Shown one piece after another: positions 12,366-23,235 of a stretch of 60,473 nucleotides of DNA. Each line of letters opens with the position of its first letter. Position 1 is the stretch's first letter. The stretch is taken from NCBI GenBank assembly GCA_900660155.1, contig CABFPE010000210.1, forward strand, positions 130,368 to 190,840, given 5' to 3'. The DNA is from Hofstenia miamia (lineage: Eukaryota; Xenacoelomorpha; Acoela; Hofsteniidae). The notes beneath the pieces were generated by a model. It made no database searches, had not been told where the DNA came from, and worked only from the letters and a program-made list of their open reading frames with translations. A program made the position numbers and the translations under genes.

Positions 12366-12742
12366 ATACTGTTATAGATTAATTATACAATTCAAATACA
12401 ATTTACCAGACCGCCGGCCGTTATTAACTCCTGTCGGCCAACGGATAAGGTAGTTGCAAGCTTCTTATGTGACATGGGCTTGCAAAAGAAATGGGAATTT
12501 TAATCCCATTGGATGAGAAAGGACAATGTGTGTACTCCTGTGGATATTCCTCATCTCATCACTTGTCACAATGCACTATTAATTAAAATATGTATACTAC
12601 AAATGTGCATAAAAAATAGAAAAATAGATCATTGAATTTCAATCACTGTCATAATTTTTCGAATGGAAAGGTTTTGAATTTCGGTTCAACTATGCATTTG
12701 CAATTATACTGCTAACCATATAATATCAGTTCCCAAAGTTCC
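11291..12742. other. Non-coding stretch with (TA)n run
   Basis: Nothing recognised apart from a TA microsatellite at 12312-12361. The overlapping 80-odd-codon frames at 11772-12050 on both strands show no domain. Confidence 0.5.
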
Positions 12743-12861
12743 TGTTAAACACAACCGTGTAAACCTAAACATAAAATCATTCTATTTTACCAATGCCTGA
12801 CAACAAGTTCTAGGCATGACATAACAGGCACTAACAACAAATGCAGTTATACACCTTAACA
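12743..12861 (-). repeat. 119-bp LTR (3' LTR of minus-strand Gypsy-type element)
   Basis: A 119-bp segment beginning TGTTAAAC and ending CCTTAACA matches 15763-15881 at all but about 13 positions. The ends form the TG...CA of retroviral-type LTRs and are themselves inverted (TGTTAA/TTAACA). The outside five bases are GTTCC on the left and GCTCC after the other copy, a probable 5-bp target duplication with one change. Confidence 0.85.
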
Positions 12862-13083
12862 CTCTGCCACTTTCAAAAGAGCCATCCATAGGATGTTACC
12901 AAATGACTCGACAGTTATTCAGATTATAGACGTTGCCATAAATGTATCTAACCAATTGCTAGATATACGATCTGAGACCATGATTTGATCCAAAAAACTT
13001 GGAGACAGGGAATCTGCCAGAACGTTTGCTTTCGGTTGGATAACACGAGGACACCGTAAACGTGAACAATTCCTTTTAAAAGC

Positions 13084-13440
13084 TTAGTTATTTTTTGGCC
13101 AATCGAACGGATACAAAGGGGAAGCATGATAAAAAATATTAAGTGGCGATGCTTGTGTAACAGAACTGATTGAACTGGTTATTTGAAAAACAGTTTGTGG
13201 TAGAGCATCAACCCAATTTTTCTCATCGCAATGTAGACAATCTTTGAGCCTGCAATGTATGCGCTCAATCATTCGATTACCTCTGGGATTATAAGCTGTT
13301 CTTTGAGACTTGGTAATATTTAACGTTTTCATCAATTCATTAGATACCCTGGATGTGAACTGTGTGCCACAATCACAAGTTGAAATCGTACTCACATAGC
13401 TTCTGCTGATATCGGGCCTGTCGTCCATTGTTAGGATGTC
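13084..13440 (-). pseudogene. Gypsy-type integrase core fragment
   Basis: This minus-strand frame carries the second half of a retroelement integrase. A CDCGTQFTS block holds the second catalytic Asp (families usually have SDxGTQF). Further on, YNPRGNRMIERIH carries the catalytic Glu region. Integrase inserts the cDNA into host DNA. The zinc-binding N-terminus and first catalytic Asp are missing: the frame runs directly into the RNase H end at about 13441, so an internal deletion has joined the two. The copy cannot be functional. Confidence 0.8.
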
Positions 13441-14580
13441 CTCAAATAAGACTGAGTAATGGTTGATGATCTGTGTAAACCATGAAATGAATACCATGAA
13501 CATATGGGTGGAACTTGGTAACAGCCCATTGCAGCGCAAAAAATTCCTGGTCATTAGTGGAATATCTACGCTTTGCTAAAGAGAATTTATGACTGGCAAC
13601 TGCAACAGGTTTTTGGGTCTTGAAAGAGTATTGCACCGTAGCTGATACTAGACGCGTCAATTTCGATGTTAAATGGTTTCTGAAAATCTGGTTGTTTCAG
13701 GTTGGAATCTTCTGACAAAGCCGAAAGTAGCCTAACAAATACATTGAGGTGAGCATCATTCTAGCATCTAGTGAAGGCCTTTTGAGACTTGAACTGGATC
13801 TTGTATAACAGTTCTGCAATAAGCACAAATTTGTTAATAAACCGAGAATAGAATGTGCACATACCAAGAAATGTCTGTAACATAGCTGATGTTGTAGATA
13901 CTTCGAAATTTCGCATAGCAAAAGTTTTCTGAGGATCAGGTTTAATAACGCCTTTGTCGACAATGAAACCAAGATATTTGACCTCTTCTTGTCTGAATTT
14001 GCATTTGGAGGGTTTGAGTTTTAGATTATCATCTCTCAGAAGGCAAAATAACTAGCGTAATTTGCTTATACTAACTTCAACAGACTTAGTATGTACCGTG
14101 CCATCATCCAGGCAAACGGGGAAATTTTTGAAGCCTTTGACTATACACTGGAAGGTGGCTCCCGCGTTACACTGGCCAAATGGCATAACCTTAAATTGAA
14201 AATGTCATTCGTTCGTTTGGAAAGCTGTTTTGTTGCGATCCTCTGTGCTCAGGGGTATCTGCCAATAACCCGATGTAAGATCAATTAGTGAGAACCATTT
14301 TGAGTATGATATTTCATCTAAAGCATCGTCAATATGGGAACTACTGATCTTTTAGTATTGTCCTTCTTGGGAACCAGAAAGACTGGCGAATTCCATTCAA
14401 ATTGTGCCTCCTCAATAATATCGTGTTTCAACATTGATTGAATATGACTATTTATTACTTTTTTTCTGCTCAACTGCATCTAAATGGTCTACTAAAAATA
14501 GGTCCCCTATCACCTGCATTAATCTTGTGACATGCCAAGATAGTTCGACCGATATCTTCTTGATAACATGAGAATACGTC
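13441..14580 (-). pseudogene. Gypsy-type reverse transcriptase and RNase H remnant
   Basis: Several minus-strand frames, broken by stops and shifts, give a reverse transcriptase in order: an N-terminal FEWNSPVFLVPKKD block near 14370-14400, a CLDDGTV active site near 14091-14120 (the family has YxDD), then KYLGFIVDKGVIKPD near 13960-13980 and a thumb region. RNase H follows at 13442-13660 (RRYSTNDQEFFALQWAV, then VYTDHQPLL). These enzymes copy the element RNA into DNA. Neighbours in minus-strand order are protease, RT, RNase H and integrase, the Ty3/Gypsy order. In-frame stops between 13980 and 14380 show it is dead. Confidence 0.8.
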
Positions 14581-15129
14581 TCAGAATTCTAACAACAAAT
14601 CCTTCAGTGGTTTGTGCGCTGCCCACTTGCCTAAGGCGAACTGCTTAAGGAACTGGGAGTTACTAAGCTTAATTTTATCATTGATCATACTTATAGGTGT
14701 AGGAGACTGAAAAGTAACTGTCTTATCAGTGTAATTAATAGAACATCCTAACTTCTTTAGTGAATCCTCACCAATAGTAACCGAAATGGTTGATTTAATA
14801 ACAAAAAAATCCAATGAAACTTTATCTTCAGGTGTTTCAGCAATTAGTGATACTTGTTTATCAGCCGTGAAAATGTTACCATCGACAGACACCAAATTTC
14901 GGAATTGACAGGCTGGTTTAACTAGTTTCGTTGCTCCTAGGGTATGCAACCACTCAAAATCAATAAATAAAAACGGAGATCCGCTATCCAAATGGCAGGT
15001 AGAAAATATGTCTTGCAATTTGATAGGGATATTGGCTGCAGTGCAAAAGGAGGACTCTGCAGGCACAACTAGTTTTTTGAATTCTGAAATATATTGCAAT
15101 TTCTTTTCATGTGGCCTGCTCTTCCACAT
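14581..15129 (-). pseudogene. Gypsy-type aspartic protease region
   Basis: A 182-codon minus-strand frame carries the retropepsin hallmark CHLDSGSPFLFID (active-site D-S-G) near residues 46-58. A LGATKLVKP loop and an ILG-like C-terminal half with a KLGCSINY block follow. Such proteases cleave the element polyprotein. It overlaps the upstream gag-end frame by a few bases, consistent with frameshifting or decay, and is followed by RT sequence. This is the best-preserved part of the element. Confidence 0.7.
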
Positions 15130-15540
15130 TTATGCACGGTACTTTTGACAGATCCGGTCGAACAAGACAAAGCTGTATTTCGTGCCCCATCATTTTACAA
15201 TAACGGAACAAAGAACCAGTAGCACATATTACCATAGTTTCAGGTTCATCTGGAATCTTGATCAAAAATCTTACTAAATCATCTGCAGTCGCTGACTTAT
15301 TGGCTTCCAAGAAACTAACCACTGTTGGCTTTAATTTGTTGAAACAGCACTGAGTATACATTGAACAATAATATTATCACCAAAATTAAGGTATTTTGCC
15401 AGCCATTTCATCTCTTGTACCGCTGATGAGATTTGTGACGGTTGGTCAATGGTTATTTCCATAGAATTGTTTCTCCAGATTAGCTGATTGTTTAGTAGCA
15501 GCCCAAACTTTTTTTACCCATTTCAAACCCGAACTAAAAA
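15107..15540 (-). pseudogene. Gypsy-type gag C-terminus remnant
   Basis: The 84-codon frame at 15107-15361 ends with a CKMMGHEIQLC block, the C-x4-H-x4-C half of a nucleocapsid zinc knuckle whose first Cys is lost. An LKWLAKYL-like stretch continues upstream to about 15540 with stops. It lies just inside the 5' LTR, the gag position, but is far shorter than a full gag. Confidence 0.5.
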
Positions 15541-15762
15541 TCGTCATTCCCTTCTACAGATAATCAGTAACAAATACCAATATAAATGTGGCCAAACACG
15601 CTGGTAAAATTCAAAGATTTTACTTATCATCACTGATGTTCTTTAATATATAAAATGCTTCCATTTGAAGCTCCAAAGCTGTGAATGATTTCGTTTCAGA
15701 AGTCAAAAGTGGAAGAGACACTGAATAGTATTAAATAATGTATAAGTGAGTCATGGCAAAAA

Positions 15763-15881
15763 TGTTGAACACAACCATGTAAAGCTAAACATAAAATGAT
15801 TCTATTTTACCAATAGCTGACAATAAGTTCCAAGTATGACATAAAAGGCATTAACAACAAATGCAATTATACACCTTAACA
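15763..15881 (-). repeat. 119-bp LTR (5' LTR of minus-strand Gypsy-type element)
   Basis: Begins TGTTGAAC and ends CCTTAACA on the plus strand, matching 12743-12861. It is followed by GCTCC, the presumed target-site duplication of GTTCC at 12738-12742. Confidence 0.85.
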
Positions 15882-16469
15882 GCTCCAATCTTAGTTACTC
15901 GAAATAAGAATCTAACAAAATGAAATTTACTAAAAATACAAAGACATACAATTAAGCAGTTTTAACCCATGAATTATTATTCTGATTGGACATGATTTCA
16001 AATATGCATTGAACTTAGATTTTTTATGTTTTAGCTTGTTTCAAATCATAATGCATCCAAAATTATCGTTGCTATAAAATTGCAAGAAATTTTGATTTTT
16101 TTCAATCCAACTTGTTATACATTTTTTAACTAATTTCTTAATTATTTCCGATGTTTTAGGATAAGTTATTATATTTGTACCTCTTTCATCAGTGAGGTGT
16201 GCAAGCAGCACATCTGACATTTGACCTCCCCCCCCCCTCTTGCGGCACTCCAACAGATAGAGTATTTTGCGTTTTTGAATTTAACACACTAATTAAAATT
16301 AGAAAGATAATTTGCTATCCATGGTATATATTGTAACATCACTTGGATTCACACAATTTCATTTGATAATTGAATGTAGCAAAGTTTAATAGTTGGAATG
16401 CCTTCTATGCCAGCATTCGAGGTAAATGACAAAAAACTTATTTCAAGGTAATGATATTAGTAAAAAAAC
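15882..16469. other. Non-coding spacer with a C run
   Basis: No gene seen. It contains a poly-C run near 16227-16237. Confidence 0.5.
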
Positions 16470-17653
16470 TGACATTACTTAGGAAATTTAAGATATCCAT
16501 AAGGTTGATCCTGTATAAATTATGTTCATTATGTATAAAACATATATTACTTAAAAATATATTGAATTTAGGATTGCTATAAGGTTTTTCCTCTATACGT
16601 CTTGTTGATTGCTATTTAGAAAACATATATTGCTTAGAAAAACAATTTAATCAAGGTTAGGCATAAGGTTGTTCCTAAATAAGTTTTAAGTGTTAAGTAG
16701 AAAAAATATATATTGCTTAAAAAACAATTGAATTTAGGATAGCTTAATGGTTGTTTCTGTATAAGTCTTGTTCACTGTTATGTAGAAAATTTATAATAAT
16801 AATTAGAAATACTATTTAGTTTAGGATAGCCATAAGGTTGTTCCTGTATAAGTTTTAAGTGTTAATTAAAACCATATATTGCTTAAAAAACAATTGAATT
16901 TAGGGTAGCTAAAAAGTTGTTCCTATATAAGTCTTGTTCATTGAAATGTAGAAAATTTCTATTGCTTAGAAAAATAATTGAAACTAGGAGAGAAATAAAT
17001 TTGTTCCTGTATAAGTTTTCAATGTTAAGTAGAAAACACATATTGCATTCAAAACAATTGAATTTAGGATAGTTAAAAGGTTATTCCTGTATAAGTATTG
17101 TTTGTTGTTATGTAGAAAACATATATTGCATAGAAAAACAATTCAATTTATGATAGCCATAAGGTTGTTCCTGTATATGTTTTAAGTGTTAAGTAGTAAA
17201 CATAAATTGCTTAAAAAACAAGTGAATTTATAATAACTAAATGGTTTTCCTGCATAAGTCTTGTTTGCTGTTATGTAGAAAACTTATAATAAATAGAAAA
17301 ACTATTTAATTTAGGATAGCCTTAAGGTTGTTCCTATATAAGTCTTGTTCATTGTTAAATAGAAAATTTCTATTGCTTAGAAAAATAATTGAAATGAAGA
17401 TAGCCATAAATTTGTTCCTGTATAATTTTTAAGTGGTAAGTAAAAACATATATATATATATTAAAAAACAATTGAATTTAGGATAGCTAGAAAGTTGTTC
17501 CTATGTAATTCTTGTTCATTGTTATGTGAAAAATTTCTATTCCTTAGAAAAATAATTGAAATTAGGATAGCCATACATTTGTTCCTGTATAAGTTTTAAG
17601 TGGTAAGTAGAAAACATATGTTGCTTAAAAAACAATTGAATTTAGGATAGCTA
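16470..17653. repeat. Satellite array of ~84-bp monomers, left part
   Basis: About 14 monomers repeat every ~84 bp around TTAGGATAGC, a TTGTTCCT(G/A)TATAAGT block and an ACAATTGAA/AATAATTGAA junction. Two monomer types often alternate: one reads TTTTAAGTGTTAAGTAGAAAACATAT, split here as TTTTAAGTGTTAAG then TAGAAAACATAT, and the other has CTTGTTCATTGTTATG followed by TAGAAAATTTC. This suggests a dimeric ~170-bp higher-order unit. The array is cut at 17653 by an insertion and resumes after 18241. Confidence 0.9.
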
Positions 17654-18235
17654 TTGTAGAATGCCGGGCCCCTCCAACACTGGCACTGGGTAACACATAG
17701 TACAGACTGAAGGTTGCAAAGATTTACCATTGCCAAGAACGACCTGCATTCCAACAAAACAAATGAACATTGGTAGTTCGCCAATTCCACTATAGAGAAA
17801 ACTGAAACCATTCCCAAGAAGGCATTCCAGATAGCGACCAATTCACACAACATCATGCCAAAGCCAAATCATGAGAAACCATCCTTACTCGCCAAGGTGC
17901 TAATTGTGCGTCTCTAGTATTAATTTCTAGCTCAATAAACAAATTTAGCTCAGTGTTTTTCTTATCTCAGCTCATTAAATAAAATATAATCACATGTAAT
18001 TGCCATCTATTCTCGTTCACCAACAGCATATTATATTTGCATTGTGTTGTTATTAAGTGCATGTATGAACCAATCGATGTTAACAGTTTTTATTCCCTAT
18101 ATGTATACTTAGCCCTAAAGCAACCAAAATATGTGCTACCATCTGTCCAGGAGTGAGTTTTCACCCCAGGCACAGCGGAGTTCCTCCCACATTATCACCA
18201 GATCTTACAAATGCACTCTTATTAAATCAATACCA
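17654..18235 (-). mobile_element. 582-bp solo-LTR-like insertion in the satellite
   Basis: Non-satellite sequence lies between two copies of TAGCTA (17648-17653 and 18236-18241), a probable 6-bp target duplication, although TAGCTA also occurs naturally in the monomer. Read on the minus strand it starts TGGTATTG and ends ATTCTACA(A), the TG...CA form of an LTR. Its 17905-18200 part is homologous to 19270-19560 (inverted) and 32030-32330 (same orientation), which flank gag-pol copies, so it is best read as a solo LTR of that family. It has no coding content. Confidence 0.6.
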
Positions 18236-18241
18236 TAGCTA

Positions 18242-18919
18242 AAAAGGTTAAAGATATTAAGTAAATAAAAAGCAAATGGTATCCAGTGAGACAAAATTTA
18301 TTTTTTATAAGTCTTGTTTTTTGTTATGTAGAAAACATATTTCTTAGCAAAACAATTGAATTTAGGATTGCTAAAAGGTTGTTTTTATATAAGTCTAGTT
18401 CATTGTTATGTAGAAAATTTATAATTCTTAGAAAAATAATTGAAATTAGGATAGCCATATATTTGTTCCTATATAAGTCTTGTTTGTTGTTATGTAGAAA
18501 ACATATATTTCTTAGAAAAACAATTGAATTTAGGATAGCCATAAGTTTGTTCCTGTATAAATTTTAAGTGTTAAGTAGAAAACATGTATTGCTTAAAAAA
18601 CAATTGAATTTAGGATAGCTAAATGGTTTTTCCTGTATAAGTCTTGTTCACTTTTATGTAGAAAACTTATAATAATAAGAAAAACAAATTAATTTAGCAT
18701 AGCCATAAGGTTGTTCCTGTATAAGTATTAAATGTTAAGTAAAAACATATATTGTTTAAAAAACAATTGAATTAAAATTGCTAAAAAGTTGTTCTTATAT
18801 ACATGTAAGTCTTGTTCATTGTTATGTGGAAAATTTCTATTGCTTTGAAAAATAATTGAAATTAGGAATGCCATATATTTGTTCCTGTATAAGTTTTAAG
18901 GGTTAAGTAGAAAACACAT
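18242..18919. repeat. Satellite array of ~84-bp monomers, right part
   Basis: About seven more monomers of the same satellite, preceded by about 50 bp of unrelated sequence. Because 84 is divisible by three, an accidental 93-codon frame spans part of it. The array ends sharply at 18919, where TGTAGAG begins. Confidence 0.9.
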
Positions 18920-19269
18920 TGTAGAGTCACTCAGGGCCCTATTTTTCAATTATAATTATTTGCCACTCTGAAAATAGTGTTATGTCTTTTCAACGTCCTT
19001 ATTTGATGATTAGGTGCTATCAATTTGCATATATTTATTTAATTCAATTTGTTCACATTTTATAGTGTAGTTATTTGATAGAATTATTATTTGTCAACTG
19101 TAAACAGTATCCAGGTAATATTTTACAGAATTTTGTGATAAATATCTGAGAACACTGTAGCAAAGTGCGCAATAAATTTGTCCTCCTCCAACTGTGTTTG
19201 ATCTTTTATTGTTTTATTATCTAGTAACCCCTTTTAGATTTTTCATCAAGGATTTGGTTATGATAATTA
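18920..19269. other. Unassigned segment, possibly an unrelated LTR
   Basis: It begins TGTAGAGTCACTCAGGGCCC exactly at the satellite boundary and holds an AATAAA at 19171. That is LTR-like, but no second copy or matching end was found in the window. Confidence 0.3.
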
Positions 19270-19560
19270 TTGCTTAAGAGGAAACTGCACTGGGTCTGGA
19301 GTGCTCCTTAATGGTGACAGCCTGAATTGTGGTCACTTTAGTTTATGATTAGGTGTAGAGAATAACAACTCTTTATTTGATCAATTCATACATGCACATA
19401 AAATTAGCACACTGCAAATATACCATACCATTGGTGAACGTGAGTGCACAGCAATTACGTGCCTTTTGTTTATTATTTATTTACATGAGCTGAGATAATA
19501 GAACTCTGAGATAAATTGTTTATTGAGCTAGAAATTACAACTTGAGACACACAGTTAACA
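19270..19560 (-). repeat. Terminal-repeat segment flanking Gypsy copy A
   Basis: Its reverse complement aligns with 17905-18200. Shared blocks include TAATTTCTAGCTCAATAAAC, a TCTCAGCTCAT block, a CGTTCACCAA block and GTGCATGTATGAA. It lies about 230 bp before the gag frame of copy A, where a 5' LTR is expected. Exact ends could not be fixed. Confidence 0.6.
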
Positions 19561-19791
19561 GCTTGGAGCTCAACTCCTAGATTTGCTTCAACCCAAGATG
19601 TGAGAACAGGCTCATGATGCCCAATTGAGAGAGAGACATTTCATTGATTCAATCAATGCCTTGGAAATTCAACTCCAAACTTTGGCAACACCTCCGCCTA
19701 CAGCCCCACTGAGGCAGAGTAGCCCACCTTGTTCTTCACTCTCCCAGTCTAGATTTTCAATTATGTAACTCACAGTGTTTTACAAGATGTT

Positions 19792-20880
19792 TTGGACTCC
19801 TTTTCCAAACACCTTACTGAACAAATTTCTGAAATGATTTCTGCTCACCTTCTGAGCAGCCCTAGTGTCACCACCTCTACACCATTGACGCCTCAATTCA
19901 TTACCCCTGTCACTTCATTCACAACTGGAGAGCCCACCTTTACACATTCAGCTTTGACTCAAGTCTCTATGTTAACCACAGTTGCTGCTCCAGTTCTGTA
20001 TGTGCTGAGTGCAACTGTTTCACCTCCTGCACCCGTGAATACTTGTGTTACCCCCACTGTTGTAATTCCAATTACTCCCCCACAGTCATGTGATCTTTCT
20101 ACATCTGCTCTGAAGGATTGACCATGCTTTACCAAATCAATCCTTCCTGCAACTTCTGTTGGAAGCAAAACCACTAACCTGTTTAATCATCATTCTATAT
20201 TGCCTAAGTTCACTGGACAGATCAATGAAATTTCACAGTCTTTTGAAGAGTGGTTTTTCCTCTTTGAATTAACCATGTGGCAGTACAAAGCCACTCAGGA
20301 TACTGCCATCACTCAATTCCCCACCTACCTTCAAGGTCTCACATACAACCAATACATGATGTTGGATCAAGATGTGAAGACTAATTACCAACTTCTCATT
20401 GGTTATTTTAAGAACCATTACAAGGTGCCTCACATTAAACATCAATACAAGATGCTATTTTGTGATCTCTCATTTAAGAAAGGCAATGACATTCACATTT
20501 ACATCATGCAGGTGGAAAGGTTGTTCTGTTTAAGCAAGCTCACCCCAATATTTTTTGTACATCTGCTGGGGCTTTCTGCCCAATATTCATAGTTGCCTTG
20601 AACTCAAGTGTGACCCTGAAAATGATCTCAACCTGATACTTTGTAAAGCTATTAGCATTGTGTACATGCTTCACAATACCACTTGTCTCAACAAGGATGC
20701 AGGAGATCTTAAGGCAGGTTCTTCATTGCAGAAACCCCCTACCTCCTTGAGCACTGTTGCTTCCACAGTGAAGAATGAACTTGAACAGACTCATTGTTTC
20801 CACTGTTCCAGAAAGGTCATGCAAAGTCTCAATGCCACTCTGTAATTCATTTAGTCACCAATGGTGAAGGCTTCATCATT
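19792..20880 (+). pseudogene. Gypsy-type copy A: gag with zinc knuckle
   Basis: An N-terminal coding block (19792-20121) is followed after a stop by a capsid-like block at 20200-20592 (MPKFTGQINEISQSFEEWFF, then a KTNYQLLIGYF stretch). This resembles Ty3/Gypsy retrotransposon gag. Near 20797-20850 a CFHCSRK stretch becomes a complete C-x2-C-x4-H-x4-C knuckle only if one base is missing around 20813, so a single-base deletion has broken the frame. Gag packages the element RNA. The same order is seen in the inverted copy B at 29.6-31.2 kb. Confidence 0.7.
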
Positions 20881-20989
20881 GATGAGCCCAGAGTCAGAGA
20901 GTGTCCTCCTGATTTACCTGTCAGCTCTGTTGATCAGTCAGATTAGTTGGAGCACTGCCTCCTAGAAAATGTGCACACAATGTTCTGGT

Positions 20990-21454
20990 AATCACTTTGC
21001 TGTTGCATACTAACATTATCCCTGTAGATATAAATGGATCTCTGGTTAATGTCACCACTGATACCAGGGCCTCAACCTTAATCATTAGTGACTCTTGTTG
21101 CTCCAAATTATGTTTGTCACAGAATGATTTACTTACATCTGCTGCATGTCTGTTGGATGCCCCTGAGAACTCACTATCACTTAAAGGTTGTGTAATGAAC
21201 CTGGAACTACACACTTGGCAGGAACTGTTTGTTGTTGATATTTGATTGTTATAGATACCTGCAACCAGCTGCCCCCATATGACATAATTCTGGGAAATGA
21301 CTTCCTCAAGCAGAATGCATGTATTATTGATTATAGAAAGAACTCAATTTCCATCAGTGAAAGTGAACATTGGCAGGAGCTCACTACAGTTCCAGAGCAG
21401 GATATCTCTTTAAGTTTTTCCAAAAGTGTAATTGTTGAGCCTCATCTTTGGTGA
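20990..21454 (+). pseudogene. Gypsy-type copy A: protease region
   Basis: Two plus-strand frames cover a retropepsin-like region. An IPVDINGSLVNVTTDTRAS stretch sits at the active site, where the family has D-T/S-G; the Gly is Arg here. A TGA at 21244 is followed by the characteristic IILGNDFLKQNACIIDY C-terminal half. The loss of the active-site Gly and the stop make it inactive. The ILGNDFL block is also present in copy B (29.2-29.3 kb), which shows the common origin. Confidence 0.75.
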
Positions 21455-21496
21455 TGTGTCCCCATCACCACTGACTCTGCATACACTGGTGATGTC

Positions 21497-23235
21497 ATGG
21501 TTTCTGGATTAGAAAGGAAGCATTTCTCTAGAGTCAACTTCTCCTCCAATCTCTGCCAGATCTCTAAAGGAAGAATGTACACTACTATTCCAAATAATTC
21601 TAATTTGTTGATCAAGATAGACCCTTTTCAACTGAAAATTATTGCAACTCTGGTTCATCTGGAATTCCAGGCCACCACTTGTCTGCTGATATTAACTGCT
21701 ATTCATGATCTGACAGAGCCAAGCAATCCTGTCTGGATCCCTCTTGTTATGAACAGACTCATCCACATCTTAGCTCTCAAGAGCATGAGTCACTTTCTTG
21801 TCTTCTCTGGCAACATCACGAGGTTTTCAATTACAGCTCAATCAGCATTGTTCAGGCTGTTGGCAAACAACATTCTATTGTAACCAAGAACAATTGTCCA
21901 ATTCACCTGCCCATTAGGAGTGTACTGGAAAACCTCCAAGAAGAGTATGAAAAGATTCTGAGTGATCTTATAGAAAGTGGCATTATTCAGGCTAGCAATA
22001 GCCCCTATGCAGTGCCCACCAATATTTATTAAACAAGGCAACAAGTACTGCCTCTGTGTGGACTTCAGGAGCTTAATGATGTGACAGTAAAGGATGCATA
22101 TCTGCTTCCACAAGGATCTTCTCTATGATGCTAGTCAGTATAATTTGTTCAGCTGCCTCAAGTTGTGCAAAGCATATTGGCAGTTGCCAATGAAGCCCAC
22201 TGATATCTTGAAGACTGCCTTCATCACTCTGTATGGCCTTTTCAAGTGGAGTGGAAATACATGGCCCCTGCAACATTTCAGCTCTATGTCACCAGCATGC
22301 TCAGAAATTGCGCCAATGTTCTCAAGCCAGACATAACAGCTTACATGGACAACATCCTCATCACTGGTAACAACTTCTCTGAGCATCTGGAAAGGCTTGG
22401 ATGCACTCTTAATCTTTTATACAAATCTGGTTTCTGAGTTAATGGAAACAAGTATTCCATTTTACAACCTCACATTACTTTTCTTGGAAGAATCATCAAA
22501 CCTGGTTGTATTTCCATCAAGAACAACACTAAAGATCATTTAGACAAAATTGAAACTCCTTGCTCTCATAGAGATGTGCAACACCTTATGGGATTTCTAA
22601 ATTACTATGGCGCCTTCATCTCAGAACTAGCTAACAAGACCAAGCATATCTCCAACCTATTATGGCACAGTATTGAATTTAAGTGGACTTGGGCAGAGCA
22701 AGAGGAGCTTGATGCCATCAAGAAAGAACTACAAAAGATTCCCAGCTTGAACCAGCCAGATTACTTGAAAAAGTTTGTCATCAACTGCAATGCCAGTTTA
22801 GTTGCAATTAGTGGTGTGCTCAGCCAAGTTATTGATGGGAAAGAATGCCCAATCAAGTACTTCAGCTGTAAGCTCTGAAACACTGAGCAGAATTATGGCA
22901 CTACAAAATCTGAAATGTTAGTGCTTGTGGAAAGTCTAAAGAAATTTTGCTTCTTTATTCTTGGTCGTCTCTTTACTGTGCAAAAGGATAACTCTGTGCT
23001 GGCTTGGTTGAAAAAATTTTCTGGGGACAAGTCCAGCATTGTCACCTGTTGGATTGAATACTTGAATGATTTCACGTTTTCTATTAAGCATTGTCTAGGG
23101 AGACTTCATAACAACACAGACTATTGGACTGCTCTCCCTAGCTATGAGCGTGATCTCTGGAAACTGCCCAGAGAGAAGACACTGTTTGGGTTTATCCCTC
23201 TATGTTTAGCAACAAAGTCACACCAAATGAAATGA
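21497..23235 (+). pseudogene. Gypsy-type copy A: reverse transcriptase and RNase H
   Basis: Frames at 21497-21883, 22094-22437 and 22576-23235 cover the protease-RT connector, RT and RNase H. Visible are a YWQLPMKPTDILKTAFIT block, an AYMDNILITG active site where the second Asp of the YxDD motif is Asn, a thumb block beginning QHLMGFLNYYG, and RNase H with KFVINCNASLVAISGVLSQV and SVLAWLKKFSG. The motif-A Asp is also replaced (CLKLCKAYWQ). Several stops interrupt it. No integrase was recognised downstream, so the copy is dead and probably deleted there. Confidence 0.8.

Larger units (their letters stand above)
12743..15881 (-). mobile_element. Decayed Ty3/Gypsy-type LTR retrotransposon, 3.1 kb
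   Basis: Two 119-bp LTRs bracket gag-end, protease, RT, RNase H and integrase-core remnants in the Ty3/Gypsy order on the minus strand. The internal region is about 2.9 kb, shorter than a complete element, because gag is mostly missing and the RNase H-integrase junction is deleted. The LTR difference (about 13 of 119) says the insertion is old. No clear tRNA primer-binding site was recognised next to the 5' LTR. Confidence 0.85.

Noticed and set aside
18286..18567. 93-codon plus-strand frame with internal repeats
   Set aside because: It is a translation of the 84-bp satellite, whose period is a multiple of three; the residue pattern repeats every 28.
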